Below, piece after piece: positions 1 to 11,898 of a stretch of DNA of 64,000 bases. Both the position numbers and the translations under genes were made by a program. Each line of letters opens with the position of its first letter. Positions within the stretch are counted from its first letter, which is position 1. The notes under the pieces are model-generated. The model was given only the letters and a program-made list of their open reading frames with translations, was not told where the DNA came from and did no database searches. Location: assembly GCA_029255685.2 (NCBI GenBank), contig CM055315.2, positions 27,967,501-28,031,500 on the forward strand. The letters run 5' to 3'. The DNA is from Silene conica. Taxonomy: Eukaryota > Streptophyta > Magnoliopsida > Caryophyllales > Caryophyllaceae.

Positions 1-1
1 C

Positions 2-43
<42 letters not shown>

Positions 44-79
44 AAACAACAACAATAATAATAATAATAATAATAATAG
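1..79. repeat. CAA / AAT microsatellite
   Basis: Uninterrupted CAA triplets run into AAT triplets. A similar TTA tract lies inside the PIF/Harbinger element near 61610-61640, next to the same GAACTGAACT repeats, so this microsatellite is probably part of the element that ends at 337. Confidence 0.9.
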
Positions 80-337
80 TTAACTTAAATTAAAATAAAT
101 TTAATTAAGTTCGAAATTTATAAGTTCAGTTCAGTTCAGATCCTATAAGTTAAGTTCAATTCAGATCCTATAAGTCCAGTTCAGTTCAGTTCAGTTCAGT
201 TCCTATAAGTTCAGTTCCTATAAGTTCAGTTCAGTTCAGATCTTCTAAGTTCAGTTTAGATCCTATAAGTTCAATTCAATTCAGTTCAGATCCTATAAGT
301 TCAGTTCAGTTCGGTTTCAGTCCAAAAGATCAGGGCC
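1..337 (-). mobile_element. PIF/Harbinger-type element, one end only
   Basis: Positions 118-312 repeat AGTTCAGTTC...CTATAAGTTC many times. The stretch then reads into CAGTCCAAAAGATCAGGGCC, ending at 337 and followed by TAA (338-340). Reversed, this end (GGCCCTGAT, then CTTTTGGACTGAAAC) matches the left terminus of the element at 61276-62770, which is flanked by TTA. This is therefore an inverted copy of the same family, and the rest lies left of the window. The three-base TAA/TTA target fits PIF/Harbinger. No transposase is visible in this part. Confidence 0.65.
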
Positions 338-340
338 TAA

Positions 341-725
341 GTTACTAGCATTGCAATTTGGTTTAAAATTTCATGTACAATATTAAGTCGAGTGTTTAAT
401 GAGTCTACTGAAAATATCAAGTAACTATCAAAAACTTATCATATGTATTTTCTCTCTTTTTCGTTGGTATCGTATAGATGAAGCTTTTTTCGAGCGACTA
501 CAAAGAGCCAAATTTTGTTAAAAGACTTTCGAATGATATTACCTTTGTAAACTAATACCTAAAACATACGTTGCAGTGTTAAACCATCCTGTAATTACCG
601 CCTTATAACTTATTATTTGGTAAATTACATCTGTAATATTATTTTTCTTAAAAATTGCACCACGATAACGTTTAATGATAGTATATTATAGATAGGCCCG
701 TGCATCGCATGGGCATTAAATCTAG
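341..725 (+). mobile_element. Helitron 3' end (5' part outside window)
   Basis: A hairpin with arms GCCCGTGC (696-703) and GCATGGGC (707-714) is followed 8 bases later by CTAG (722-725) and then T. This is the usual Helitron 3' terminus: a GC-rich stem about 10 bases before CTRR, inserted between A and T. The orientation is plus, so the 5' end lies to the left, probably beyond the window, with the Harbinger end inserted in it. Nothing coding is seen in 341-690. Confidence 0.6.
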
Positions 726-729
726 TATA

Positions 730-1740
730 CTTAAAAGAGATACTTTTCGAGCGATTTCATTGGATATTGTTTTAGAGCAATTTCATTGACTATTACTTTG
801 GTTAAATAAATTAAGTATATAAATAAAAAGATAATTAAATAGTAATAAAATATCAGCTGGATAATTATTGTTTTGAGAGAGATTACATTAGTTATTACTT
901 TGGTTAAATAAATTAACTATATAAATAAAAAGATAATTAAATAGTAATAAAATATCGGTTGGATAATTATTGAATTAGTTAATAAAATCATTGATTTCAT
1001 TGGCTATTGTTTTAGAGCAATTTCATTGGTTATTAGTTTGATTAAATAAATTAAGTATATAAATAAAAAGATAATCAAATAGTAATAAAATATCAGTTGG
1101 ATAATTATTGTTTTTAGAGCGATTACATTGGCTGATATTACTTTGGTTAAATAAATTAAGTATATAAACAAAAGGATAATTAAATAGTAATAAAATATCA
1201 GTTGGATAATTATTGAATTATTTAATAAAATAATTGATTTCATTGGATATTGTTTTAGAGCAATTTCATTAGCTATTGTTTTGATTAAAAAAATTAAGTA
1301 TATAATTAAAAATATAATTAAATAGCTATAAATATGAGTTGGATAATTATTTAATTTAGAGCGATTACATTAGTTATTACTTTGGTTAAATAAATTAAGT
1401 ATATAAATAAAAAGATAATTAAATAGTAATAAAATATAAGTTGGATAATTATTGAATTAGTTAACAAAATAATTGATTTCATTGGCTATTGTTTTAGAGC
1501 AATTTCATTGGCTATTACTTTGGTCAAATAAATTAAGTATATAAATAAAAAGATAACTAAATACTAATAAAATATCAGTTGGATAATTATTATTTTAGAG
1601 TGATTATATTGGCTATTACTTTGTTTAAATAAATTAAGTATATAAATAAAAAGATAATTAAATAGAAATAAAATACAAGTTGGATAATTATTGAATTAGT
1701 TAATAAAATATAAAATAATTGATTGTAAACTAAGATTTTT
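730..1740. repeat. higher-order tandem repeat, about 240-bp unit
   Basis: A core (GGTTAAATAAATTAAGTATA and its context) recurs at about 800, 902, 1040, 1146, 1285, 1384, 1523 and 1625. Spacing alternates between about 102 and 138 bp, so the true unit is a dimer of about 240 bp, present about four times. It is AT-rich and has no credible gene; the small open frame at 1004-1243 follows the repeat period. Confidence 0.85.
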
Positions 1741-1837
1741 GGCTACCGTAGAGTTATGGTATAATTTGTTGTTTCTCTTCTCTTATCTAATTAAAAATAT
1801 AAATAGATCTATTGATGAATATATTAAGCACTTAAGT

Positions 1838-2880
1838 TTACGAGATATAATTAAAAAAAATACGAGCTACAGAATACGAACGCATAAGAATATGGGCTAA
1901 TGTAAAAAAAAATAAGAGTTTAAGAGAATCAAGAAGTAAAAAATACGAGCACAGAAGAATGCGAGCTATTAACCTAAGAATACGAGCTAATATAAAAGGA
2001 ATATGAGCTATTAAGCTAAGAATACGAGCTAGTTTAAAAACAATACGAGCTATTAAGATAAGACGAGCTTTAAAATACGAGCACAAAGGAATACGAGGTA
2101 ATGAAAAAACAATACGAGCTATTAAGATAAGACGAATTTCAAAATATAAGCACAAATGAATACGTATACGAGATTAAAATAAAGGATCACGAACTTAAAT
2201 ATATGAACACATAATAAGAATACGGCTTATTAAGATGAGAATACGAGCTCATGTAAACAAAATACCAAAACACGAGCTAATTGAAACACTTCTCGAGCTA
2301 AAAAAATAGAACTAGATTTGCAAGACGTCAAATTTCATGATATAATAAGCACCTAAGATTATGAGGTATAATTAAAAGAATATGAGCTACAAAATGCGAA
2401 TATATAAGAAATACAAGCTAATGTAAAAGAAATAAGAACTTAAGAGAATCAGGAACTAAAAAATATGAGCACATAACAACGCGGGTTATTAACGTAAGAA
2501 TGCGAGCTAATAGAGCTATTAAGCTTAGAATACGAGCTAATATAAAAAAATAAGAGCTATTAAGATAAGAATACGAGCTATTGTAAAAAAACATATGAGC
2601 ATATAAGAGGATCACGAACTTACAAATATGAGCATATAAGAATACGAGCTAATATAAAAAAAATACGAGTTAATGTAAGAAGAATACGGGCTAATAAGAT
2701 AACAATACAAGCTATTAAGATAAGAATAAGAGCTAATGTAGAAAGTATACGAGCTAATAAGATACGAATACGAGCTAATAAGATACGAATACGAGCTAAT
2801 AAGATACGAATACGAGCTATTAAGATAAGAATATGAGTTAAAGTAAAAAAAAATACAATCTAATGGAAAATAAAAGACGT
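1838..2880. repeat. degenerate AATACGAGCTATTAAGATAAG repeat block
   Basis: Short units such as AATACGAGCTAATGTAAAAA and AAGAATACGAGCTATTAAG recur dozens of times with drift. Three near-identical tandem copies of GATACGAATACGAGCTAATA lie near 2760-2815. The 'GAGC-TATTA' wording resembles, in reverse, the interior of the repeats at 35157-35760 and 59215-59640. The open frames on the minus strand are repeat artefacts. Confidence 0.75.
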
Positions 2881-2894
2881 ATTTAGACGAATTT

Positions 2895-3290
2895 TAAAAT
2901 TTTTTTGTTACAACCCTAATCGTTTTTTATATTCCTAATATTGAAAACACTTATGTTTTAAAATATATATCTTTTCAAAACTAATCATGTCTATACGGTT
3001 TTAATAGATATTATAGAAATATTTTTTTAAATTATCTTTCCAAAATTAATATAGAAAATCTAATTATCTTTAGCCATAAAATAAAATCTTTTTGTTACAA
3101 CGCTAATCGTTTTTTATATTTCTAATATAGAAAACACTTATTTTTTAAAATATCTTTTCAAAGCTAATCATTTGTATACGTTTTTAATAGAGATCGATGA
3201 CCTATATTTTTTAAAATTATCTTTCCAAAATTAATAAAATTAGAAAATCTAATTATATTTAGCCATAAAATAAAAAAAATTTGTTACACG
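2895..3290. repeat. tandem duplication, about 195-bp unit
   Basis: Two copies of a segment beginning TTTTTTTGTTACAACCCTAA / TTTTTGTTACAACGCTAATC run back to back, each ending in TTAGCCATAAAATAAAA, with small indels between them. No gene is visible. Confidence 0.7.
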
Positions 3291-3354
3291 GTTTTATCTT
3301 TAAGTAGAATAAAAACAGTTATCAATGTGAAAGCATCAGTATATTTTTGTTAAT

Positions 3355-3830
3355 CACCAATGTAACCGTTAAGAATAAAATTTAGATTAAAATCTTTCTG
3401 TAAATTGATTTTGAATCATTCTTTGGAATAATATTTTTGTTAACCACCAATGTAACCGTGAAGAATAAAATTTAGAATAAAATCTTTCTATAAATTGATT
3501 TTGAATTATTCTTTGGAATAATATTTTTGTTAATATTTTTGATAATACTTTTGTTAACCACCAATGTAACCGTGAAGAATAAAATTTAGAATAAAATTTT
3601 TCTGTAAATTGATTTTGAATCATTCTTTGGAATAATATTTTTGTTAACCAACCGTGAAGAATAAAATTTAGAATAAAATCTTTCTGTAAATTGATTTTGA
3701 ATCATTCTTTGGAATAATATTTTTGTTAATATTTTTTTTTTTGAGGGGAATATTTTTGTTAATAGTTAGAATAATATTTTTGTTAACCACCAATGTAATC
3801 TTGAAGAATAAAATTAAGAATAAACTTTTT
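3355..3830. repeat. tandem repeat, about 84-bp unit, four to five copies
   Basis: The unit runs from ACCAATGTAACCGTGAAGAA through AATTGATTTTGAATCATTCT to GGAATAATATTTTTGTTAA. Four clear copies and a partial one are present, the third widened by a local TTTTGTTAATA duplication. The open frames here are repeat artefacts. Because it lies just inside the Helitron 5' end at 3980, it may belong to that element. Confidence 0.85.
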
Positions 3831-3849
3831 TGAAAATCTGAGTTGGCAA

Positions 3850-3980
3850 GCTTCAAAACTTTTGATTGGTTGACGAAAAATTGGTTTGTGAGGGTGAATG
3901 TGAGGACTTGAGAGGGTGAATGCTGAAATGATATTGCGCCACGTAAGCAAATTTACATTTTTTTTTTATAGTAATAATGA
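3850..3980 (-). mobile_element. Helitron 5' end
   Basis: On the minus strand the sequence starts at 3980 with TCATTATTACTATAAAA, preceded by A. It continues to GCTTACGTGGCGCAAT, nearly the same as the 5' end of the Helitron at 22680. TC...ACTATAAAAG is the common plant Helitron 5' end. The body runs leftwards, but I found no convincing hairpin plus CTAG in the right orientation, so it may be truncated. Confidence 0.6.
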
Positions 3981-4760
3981 TTATTATAATAGATGTAATT
4001 AGAAGTAAATAATTAGGAGCTAGCTTTTGAATGAAATAAAAATTATTTATGTACTAGATGTTTTATAACTTAAGAGTTTATATAAATAAGGGTCACTAGT
4101 TAAGTTGAATAAAATATGAATGTATGCTTAATTTTCATGAGTTAAGTATAGTTAGAAATCTTAACTAGTAACTAAGTGTTGGAGGATTGAATGTATTATT
4201 TTATAACAAAATATTATTGTGCCTTTACATTATATATTTTATTTGTATAAAAAAGCTCCAGCACAATGAAACAAACAAAAAAAGCATTATACAACCAGAT
4301 GTATAATAGCATCGTACAACCATGGTGTATTTTATTGAGTTTATGTGTATATTTGTTGAGTTTTTAAACTATTTTGAGTTATATTTTAATTTTTTTATAT
4401 TAAAATTAAAATAAAGTTCAACTTATATGTGTTGTGTTTTAGTTGTAAAATAATTTTCGATTCTCAATATTTTCTCAAAGAGCTCATAAATTTTACCATA
4501 TAGCTCATATTCTTTCTAATAAAGCTCGAATTTTCTATTAAAAAGCTCAAAATATGTACAGAAGATCGTATACATCTGGTGGTATAATCCGCTTATTGTG
4601 AAACAAAAATTTGAGGGAAGCATTAAGAGTTATAGTTGAGAATTGTAACCTCAACATTATTATTATGGTTAGTAAGATGTAGAATTTTTATGTTTAGAGT
4701 TATTTTTTAAGTTATTACTCTGTAGTATTTATACGATGTATGATTGAGGTTTTTAGTTGT
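3981..4760. other. intergenic, with a TIR element at about 4280-4600
   Basis: No gene is visible. Around 4283-4310 the text reads GCATTATACAACCAGATGTA, and the reverse complement of 4570-4600 reads GGATTATACCACCAGATGTA. These are imperfect terminal inverted repeats of about 25 bp on a 310-bp AT-rich body that contains several AGCTCATA-type units. This suggests a non-autonomous DNA transposon. I could not fix a target duplication. Confidence 0.45.
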
Positions 4761-5403
4761 TGTTTAGGTCAAAAATTACCTAATGTTGTTTTAGGAGGTT
4801 ATAATGATTTCAAGCCTAACTCGTGATATGTTTAGATGAGTTAAGTATTTAGAAGTTTTGAGAGAAAGATGTAGGAGAACACAAAGGATGATGACGCGGG
4901 AAACCCCTTAGGGAAAAACTGCGGGAGGAAGGTTTCCTCCAAGTTCCACTAGAATTCTCCTTCAGAGTATATGCGGGATTACAAGTATTTCTTAGGTTTT
5001 TCTTAGTGCTATGTATGCTAATTGCTAAGTATGATAATGAATGAATGTTCATGTACAAGGTTTACATATATATATATAATCCCCTTTCTATGGACCGTTG
5101 GATATGACTCTTATCCAACGGATCCTTTTATCTCTCCTTGTCCCATTTTGATTTCTTCCTTCTACATGCTTTTTCTGACGGAGTCTGTTGGTGTGGTCAT
5201 TTCGGGTAATCCTCGAGCCTTGGCTCCTTCGTCCTTTTCTTCTTTCTCGTTCCTGCCGCCTACTTCCTTCTCTTGCACACTTCTTCTATTATGGACTTTC
5301 CTCCTTCTTCATTCCATTGACTTTTGGTGCCAAGTATACAATTTCCTTCCAATTACGTGATGCCACGTGTTAGCTTATAAAATGCTATTTTTAGGGCATA
5401 ACA
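4761..5403 (-). mobile_element. Ty1/copia-type solo LTR
   Basis: The 643-bp segment begins TGTTTAGG and ends GGGCATAACA (TG...CA). It is flanked by a perfect 5-bp duplication, GTTGT (4756-4760 and 5404-5408). Read on the minus strand it starts TGTTATGCCC, has a TATATATATA box at about 5068-5078 and a later TTTCCCTAAGGGG segment. This is the layout of a copia LTR in minus orientation. No internal region is present, so it is a solo LTR left by recombination between two LTRs. The open frames inside it are not genes. Confidence 0.85.
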
Positions 5404-5408
5404 GTTGT

Positions 5409-5597
5409 AATCTCATCTATCAAAATGTCTTATCAAGGCTTATCTTCTAAGTAAATAAGTAATGCAATGGTAGTTTAAACAATAAAGAAAATCCTATGAT
5501 CCAATTTTCTCCACTAAAATGTTCATTTACTATCATAATAAAAGCGTCAATTAGATGTCAAGGATATATATTAAGGGAAACGGTTCTAATTTGTCTA
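5409..5597. other. short spacer
   Basis: This is unique-looking AT-rich sequence between the solo LTR and the CACTA element. The three bases next to the CACTA terminus are CTA (5595-5597). Confidence 0.5.
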
Positions 5598-5614
5598 CAC
5601 TACAAAACAATGCT

Positions 5615-6055
5615 CTCTTTGCGACGGAATTTTCCGTCGCAAAATGGGTGAAATCCGTCGCAAATGATGTTTTTGCGACGGATTTGCGACGGACTGCGTC
5701 TGTCCCATATTTTTGTCGCAAAAAGTTAATTTGCGACGGATTTTTCCGTCGCAACATATTTGCGACAGATTGACCTCATTTTGCGACGGACTGACCTTGA
5801 CCAGAAGTCAAGGTCAGTCAAGATTTGCGACGGAAATTCCGTCGCAAATGGTCCTCTTTGCGACGGATTTTCCGTCGCAAATCTTGACTGACTTTGACCG
5901 ATGGTCAAGTTCAGTCAAGATTTGCGACGGAAAATCCGTCGCAAAGAAGACCATTTGCGACGGAATTTCCGTCGCAAATCTTGACAGATCTTGACTTCTG
6001 GTCAAGGTTTGCGACGGAATTCCGTCGCAAATTGAGACATTTCCGTCGCAAATTC
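5615..6055. repeat. CACTA left subterminal palindrome array
   Basis: Half-sites TTTGCGACGG and CCGTCGCAAA pair into near-perfect palindromes with AAAT, AATT, AAAA or TTTT centres. Between them sits a second palindromic module, ATCTTGACTGAC...GTCAGTCAAGAT. Arrays of this kind bind the TNPA protein in En/Spm (established for that element), so these are probably the transposase-binding sites. The small open frames in both strands are artefacts of the palindromes. Confidence 0.85.
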
Positions 6056-6299
6056 CTGTATGATTTTCGGGTTTCTGCCGTTTTTCCAGCTCCCCATTTC
6101 CATTGAAATGATTCATTTTTTCCCTTTTGCATGATCTGTAAACCTGCAATTTCAGAAAAACAACCCAGCAACAAAAACTTGTCGGAGACAAGGGTTTTTA
6201 ATATCTCTTTTCATAACTAATAAGAAAGTTTTACAAATGATAATCCAACTAAAAACTAAACATAGTCCGCGGTACATCAACTAAACAACCTAATGAAAT

Positions 6300-7910
6300 C
6301 TATCTAACGGTCGTGTCGGTGGGCTGTGGGGTGGCGAAATGACTGGCCGACCTAGCATTGTCGCCGCCATCATCGTCAAAGTCGCGTCTCGGCTGAGAAA
6401 AGCCTCCCGGGTTGCAGCTCTGAGTAGTGAACTGCGCCCCCTGTTGACTTAAGTATTCTTCAATTGCCTTCAGCCTTTGGGATGTCTCGAGATCGCGTTC
6501 TCTTAGCTGAGCATTCTCTCGAAGAACTCTGCCGACGATACCTGCAATGAATAGTCAAACATGATATTATATTCATTTAGTAAACGGTTAAATAATTGGT
6601 TAGTCTTAATTTTTAATAAACTATAAAATACAAACCTGGGGTGTATGATGACTGGGTCCCAGCACTTGAGTGGCGACGACGCTCGTAAATGACTGGGGCT
6701 GCATTTCCCATACCGAGTATCAACCCTTTCTTGTTGAAACCGCCTACTTCTTCGAAGTAGATCTCGTTGTCGTCGATATCTTGCTCCGGGATCCCTTCAC
6801 TTATCATTTTGTTCTTTCTTGAAAAAACTTTTTCCTACAAAACAAAAATAAAATGTTATTAGTATACGTTAATTAATTAGTAAACCAAATTACTAAAATA
6901 TAAAGAAAAGTTTCTGTTAACTTACAAATAGTGCTTTGGGTTTCGTTGATAGCCAACCCTTCTTGGCATTCTTTTTTGTCCTCTCAAGCAACTTCAAGGC
7001 CGATGGTACATCCCTCCCATCTTCTCCAGCCTGCAATTTAAATCCAACGACACTTGTTGAAAAAAACATTCAATATTGTCAAAGGGTGAAAATTATTGAA
7101 GACAAGAAAAATGAAGTAAAAACTAAACAATTACCATTTCATCCATCATCTGTAGGGTGTTTTTACGACCCATAATGTGAGTACCTAAGGCCTTGCCTTT
7201 TTCGGTACTTCCCGACATCCGGTTGGTCTTGTTTTTGTCGGATTTCTCTTGGAATTTTGGATCTTCTTTTCTACCCTTCAGTTGTTCAAAAATATCCAAG
7301 GGTATCCAGTGCGGCCTTTTCTCCGTTGGTTTCTGCATAGCGTAGTGGATTCTTTTGCGAAGGCGGTCTTTCATCATGTCTTCCCACGCCGACCTAACCG
7401 CTGCTCTATCACGAGGGTGAAAGGTAACTTTTTTCTGTTTCAAGAAAAAAAATAGTTAAATAAATATGAAACAATAAATAGGTAATAAATAATAAAACGG
7501 AAATAGGTAGTAAACAGTTAATAAATACCCCAAACCAATTCCACCACTCTTCCTTAATGTAATCCGACGCTTCTGACCAGTTGGGCGCATACTCCTTGTA
7601 GTTGCAAATAATGGTCTGTGTTATAAGATTAGAAACGTCTTTGTCACTGAACCTGAAAAAGAGTTAAATGTGAAAATAAAATAGTCAACAAGTAATCATA
7701 TTATAATCAATATATACATATATATAATCAATTATCCGTAAACAAATAAGATACTTACCACTTGGCGCCTTCGTAATCAGTCGGATCGAGGTGTACTCGA
7801 TGTGTAGGCGGCTGAGTCTCAGGTACAATCTCGTCCTCATCATGATTAGCTCCCGATCGTCCTCCCTCAGGCTGACGACTACCACCACCTCGTCGTCTTC
7901 CGCCCGGCAT
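6300..7910 (-). CDS. CACTA tnpA-like protein, Transposase_24 (Ptta/En/Spm) family
   Basis: I read six exons: 7759-7910, 7529-7652, 7135-7434, 6926-7030, 6636-6834 and 6300-6541. All introns are GT-AG, and the total of 1,122 nt gives 373 residues. The start is the ATG at 7910 (MPGGRRRGGG). The family signature lies in the third exon: RPHWIPLDIFEQL, then FQEKSDKNKTNR and the G-T-H-I-MGRK stretch, as in plant transposases of the Ptta/En/Spm type. The last exon is predicted to be helical (RVLRENAQLRERDLE) with a Gly/Asp-rich tail. It is presumed to be the DNA-binding partner of the TNP2 protein, acting on the GCGACGG arrays. It lies downstream of the TNP2 gene on the same strand. The family assignment is from motifs only, but the continuous frame across six exons argues that the model is right. 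Confidence 0.85.
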
Positions 7911-8071
7911 ATTATTATCAAACTAATATAGCAACAATTAGAAAGAAATGCTTTACGTAATTAAAAACTTGAATAATAAGATTAATAAGATAATTTCATT
8001 GACATTAAGCCATACGGCATCTACAATAATTTCAACAAATACAAGATTATCGAATCTAATAGATAGTAGTC

Positions 8072-11000
8072 CTAATCATCATCATCATCACCACTTGAAC
8101 AATTTATTCCTACATCCTTACAAAGAGAATCTATAATATCTTCATCTTCATCTTCATCCTCATCCTCATCCTCATACTCATCCTCATCCTCATTCTCAAC
8201 CTCGTCCTCGTCCTCGTCCTCGTCCTCATCCTCATGTTGCCTCACTGTCACAATTTGATTGTATTCTGGTTCCTCCACAATTTCATCTTCATCTTCTTCT
8301 TCTACTTCAATTGGTGACAGTATTGTTTCACCATTAGTAACATTTTCTTGAAAGAAAGATTCATCAACGGGGGCATCGACATGTGATCTAGCCTTGGTTT
8401 TGAATACCGCTGACCATTGACTTTGATCCTTTTTTATACCTGGATAAGGACTATAGTAAACTTGTTCCACTTGATATGCCAACACAAATGGGTCGTACTT
8501 TGCAAATTTTCTACTCCGGTTAACATCCACAAGCTTATATTCCTTATGCACTTGCATGCCTCTTTCGGAGTTATCTAGCCAACTACATTTGAACAAAATG
8601 ACTTTGTAAGTGCTTTGTGGGCCTGTATAAGTCATTTCAACAATTTCGTCAAGGGTCCCATAGTAGTCAGCTCCTTCAGTGGAACTCACACAAACTCCAT
8701 TGTTAATTGTGCACTTTTCCAAATCTTTTCCTTGAATGAAAGCTCGAAATTTGTAGCCATTGATGGAATAGCGTTTCCATGTTCTGACTCTTCTTGAGGG
8801 ACCATTTGCTAAGGCAATTAGAACTGGATCTTCTATATTAGTAACCTGAGATCTAAACCATCTGGGAAATCTTGTTTCATATTTTTCCCAAACATCATTG
8901 CCTACGACACATTCAGGATGTTCTCTCATGATAAAATTTTCAAACAACCTATATTCAAATTAGGGGAATTATTAATTTTTGAACAACTAATAATTATGAA
9001 TTCAAGTATAAGAATTTAGATTCACCACTTACACTTCGTTTCGTTTCAATTCATCAGAATCGCAGTTCGATAAAACGTAGAGGTGTGCACGCTCATATTC
9101 GTTATCCTCTAAAAACCTTTCACGACACTTTCCAGAAGTTGTGCCATCATGATCTTGAAATATCTCAGGCAAGTTAGATTGTGTCGGTTTTTTTGAACCA
9201 ACGTCAAGGTCCTTCGCCTTGGTGTCTATATGATCTTCAAAGTATAGGGAACAGAAATTTGCTATTTCCTCAATTAAATATGCATTACATATAGACCCTT
9301 CAACATGAGCTTTATTTTTTATTTTCTTTTTCAAATGATTCAAAAACCTACAAACAAATTAATTTAGAATGAAAAATATGATGAAAAATATGTATTATGT
9401 AATATAAAGAATTGAATAAGGATGATATTACCTCTCGAAAGGATACATCCACCTATATTGCACAGGACCACCCACTTTTACTTCATAGGGCAAATGAATA
9501 GGTAGGTGTTCCATTGAGTTGAAAAAAGAAGGTGGAAGGATTTTCTCTAATTTGCAGATAATCTCCGCAATGTTATTTTCGAGACTTGTAATTTTTTCAA
9601 TCTGTACTGATGAAGTACACAAATCTCTGAAAAACTGACTAATTTCAGTTATGGCATTCCACTCATTTTTTGGAAGAAGATGTCTCAAAGCAACTGGGAG
9701 TAATCGCTCCATGAAGACGTGACAATCATGACTTTTCAAACCGTGTATCTTCAATTCATTCATATCGACACACCTTCTCAAATCTGAAGCATAACCGTCG
9801 GGAAACTTCAGTTTGTATACCCATTCACATAGGACCTTCTTTTGTTCCTTTTTCAAAACGACCGAATCCCCTTTTCTTCTACTCGAACAAAGAAGTAACA
9901 TGTCTTTCTCTGCATTTGAGTTTAATTTCGTTTTTCCTTTCACGTCCATGACAGTGTTAATTATTTGCTCGAAGAAATTTTTCTCAATATGCATGACATC
10001 AAGGTTATGTCGAATTAGTAGCGTGCTCCAATAGGGAAGCTCCCAAAAGATGCTTTGTTTCCACCACCCAATCTGTTTCCCTTTAAGCAAATTCAGTTCA
10101 CGTTCAGATCCATCCACAATTTTCGGTAGATGTTTGACACAATCCCATACTTCATTGCCTGTTAACCTCTTCGCAGCAACATCGTGCTCAACTTTCCCTT
10201 TTCTAAAATGCACCTTATCGTTACGAAAAACATGATTACTGTCTAAAAACTGTCGATGACAATCAAACAAACTCCATTTTTTGCCATGTTGTAGCCAAAT
10301 TGACTTAGTCTCATTTTTCATACAATATGGACATGCATGCTCACCTTGAGTTGTCCAACCAGATAACATGCCATATGCAGGAAAGTCGTTGATCGTCCAT
10401 AGAAGTGCGGCTCTAAGATCAAAGTTTTGCTTCAGGGAAACGTCATAGGTTAAGATCCCCGTCTCCCATAATTGCTTCAACTCGTGAATAAGAGGCTGCA
10501 AATAGACGTCAAGGTTTTTCTTTGGATTGTGGGGACCGGGAATAAGTAATGTTAAGAGCATAAACTGTCTTTTCATACAAAGCCAGAGTGGTAAATTGTA
10601 TGGAGTACGTATCACCGGCCAACATGAATATTGCTTCCCGAATTGACTAAACGGTGCGAAACCATCAGTGCAAAGTCCAAGACGGACATTCCTAGGCTCA
10701 GATGCAAAATCAGGATGTAGCCGGTCAAACTGTTTCCAAGCCTCCCCGTCACTTGGATGAGACATTGTTCCACTAACACGAGGGTTTTCATAATGCCAAC
10801 GCATTTCGCCCGCGATGTGCTTTGTGGCATAAAAGCGTTGCAACCGTGGTCCTAATGGAAAATAAGTTAAGAACTTTTCGGGAACTCTTTTGCCATTTGC
10901 ATTTTTCTCTAATTTGTACCTATTCGTACCACATTTTCTGCACTTATCAAGGTGAGCGTCGTCCATCCAGAAAAGCATACATCCTACCGAGCAGGCATCT

Positions 11001-11650
11001 ATCTTCTGATGGGGAAGTTGAAGAGCTTTAAGAACTTTTTTGGTTTCGTAGTAGTTACGCGTCATAAGATTATTTTCAGGAATCATATCTCCGATATATG
11101 ACGCAAAACCATCTACACATTTTTCAGCTAAGTTGAATTCACATTTTAAAGTGATCAACCTTGAAGCCGACTGTAGCAATGTCATACGACTTGCTACATA
11201 AAGAGGTTGTTCGGCATGTTTTAGCATTTGGAAGAAAGCTAATACATTAGGATTTGGAGATTCATCGACTACCTCGGCGTTTAGAGCATCTTCCCTAATT
11301 TGATCAATGCTATCGCGTAACGCATCTTCTACCATATCTCTATAAGGATTGTCGGAGTGCATTGATGAGCTTCCCTCTTCCTCAACGGAGAATTTCTCTC
11401 CGTGACACACCCAATCGTAGTAGTTATCACAAAACCCTCTCAAACCAAGGTGTTTCCGTACATCTTGCTCAACTAAATACTTTGTATTCTTACACTTAGA
11501 ACATGGACACCTAATTTCTCTATTCCTAACGTATTCGTCTTGTTGCTTAACATAGTTAATGAATTCATTAACACCAATTACGAAATCCTGCCTTATTTTT
11601 TTCCTAGAATCCAACCTTTCATACATCCATTTTCTTTCTAATCTCTTCAT
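8072..11650 (-). CDS. CACTA transposase, TNP2-like
   Basis: Three exons, 9432-11650, 9033-9347 and 8072-8948, are joined by two introns of exactly 84 bp each. Together they give 3,411 nt and 1,136 residues in one frame. Residues 1-85 form the transposase-associated domain with CPCSKCKN. About 225-430 is the TNP2/Transposase_21 core, with LCTDGFAPF and TINDFPAYGMLSGW supplying acidic residues of the presumed catalytic set. About 590-790 is DUF4218 (HDCHVFMERLLP, HLPIHLPYEV), spanning the first intron. About 935-1010 is DUF4216 (YYGTLDEIVEM, FKCSWLD). The last 80 residues are an extreme Asp/Glu run. I chose the ATG at 11650 because the conserved RKWMYERL start follows it; an in-frame ATG at 11686 would add 12 residues. 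No frameshift or stop is seen. It would cut and rejoin the element's ends in the nucleus. Confidence 0.93.
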
Positions 11651-11699
11651 AGTAAATCTACATATTTTAACAAACAATAACAACAACTAATTAACAACA

Positions 11700-11710
11700 A
11701 TTAAATAACA

Positions 11711-11757
<47 letters not shown>

Positions 11758-11855
11758 CAACAACTAACAACAAAAACTAGTTAACAACTTATTAACAACA
11801 ATAACAATTAATTAACAACAACAATTAAATAACAACTACATATATAACAACAACC

Positions 11856-11898
<43 letters not shown>

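Noticed and set aside
2290-2345. CTAG with a short stem as the 3' end of the Helitron whose 5' end is at 3980
   Set aside because: The stem (ATTTG/CAAAT) is AT-rich, only 5 bp, and almost touches CTAG, unlike the other Helitron ends in this window.
5551-6191. Overlapping open frames on both strands with FATEIPSQ-like repeats
   Set aside because: They come from the palindromic GCGACGG array, which reads open in several frames; the same happens at 12851-13367 and 35831-36452.
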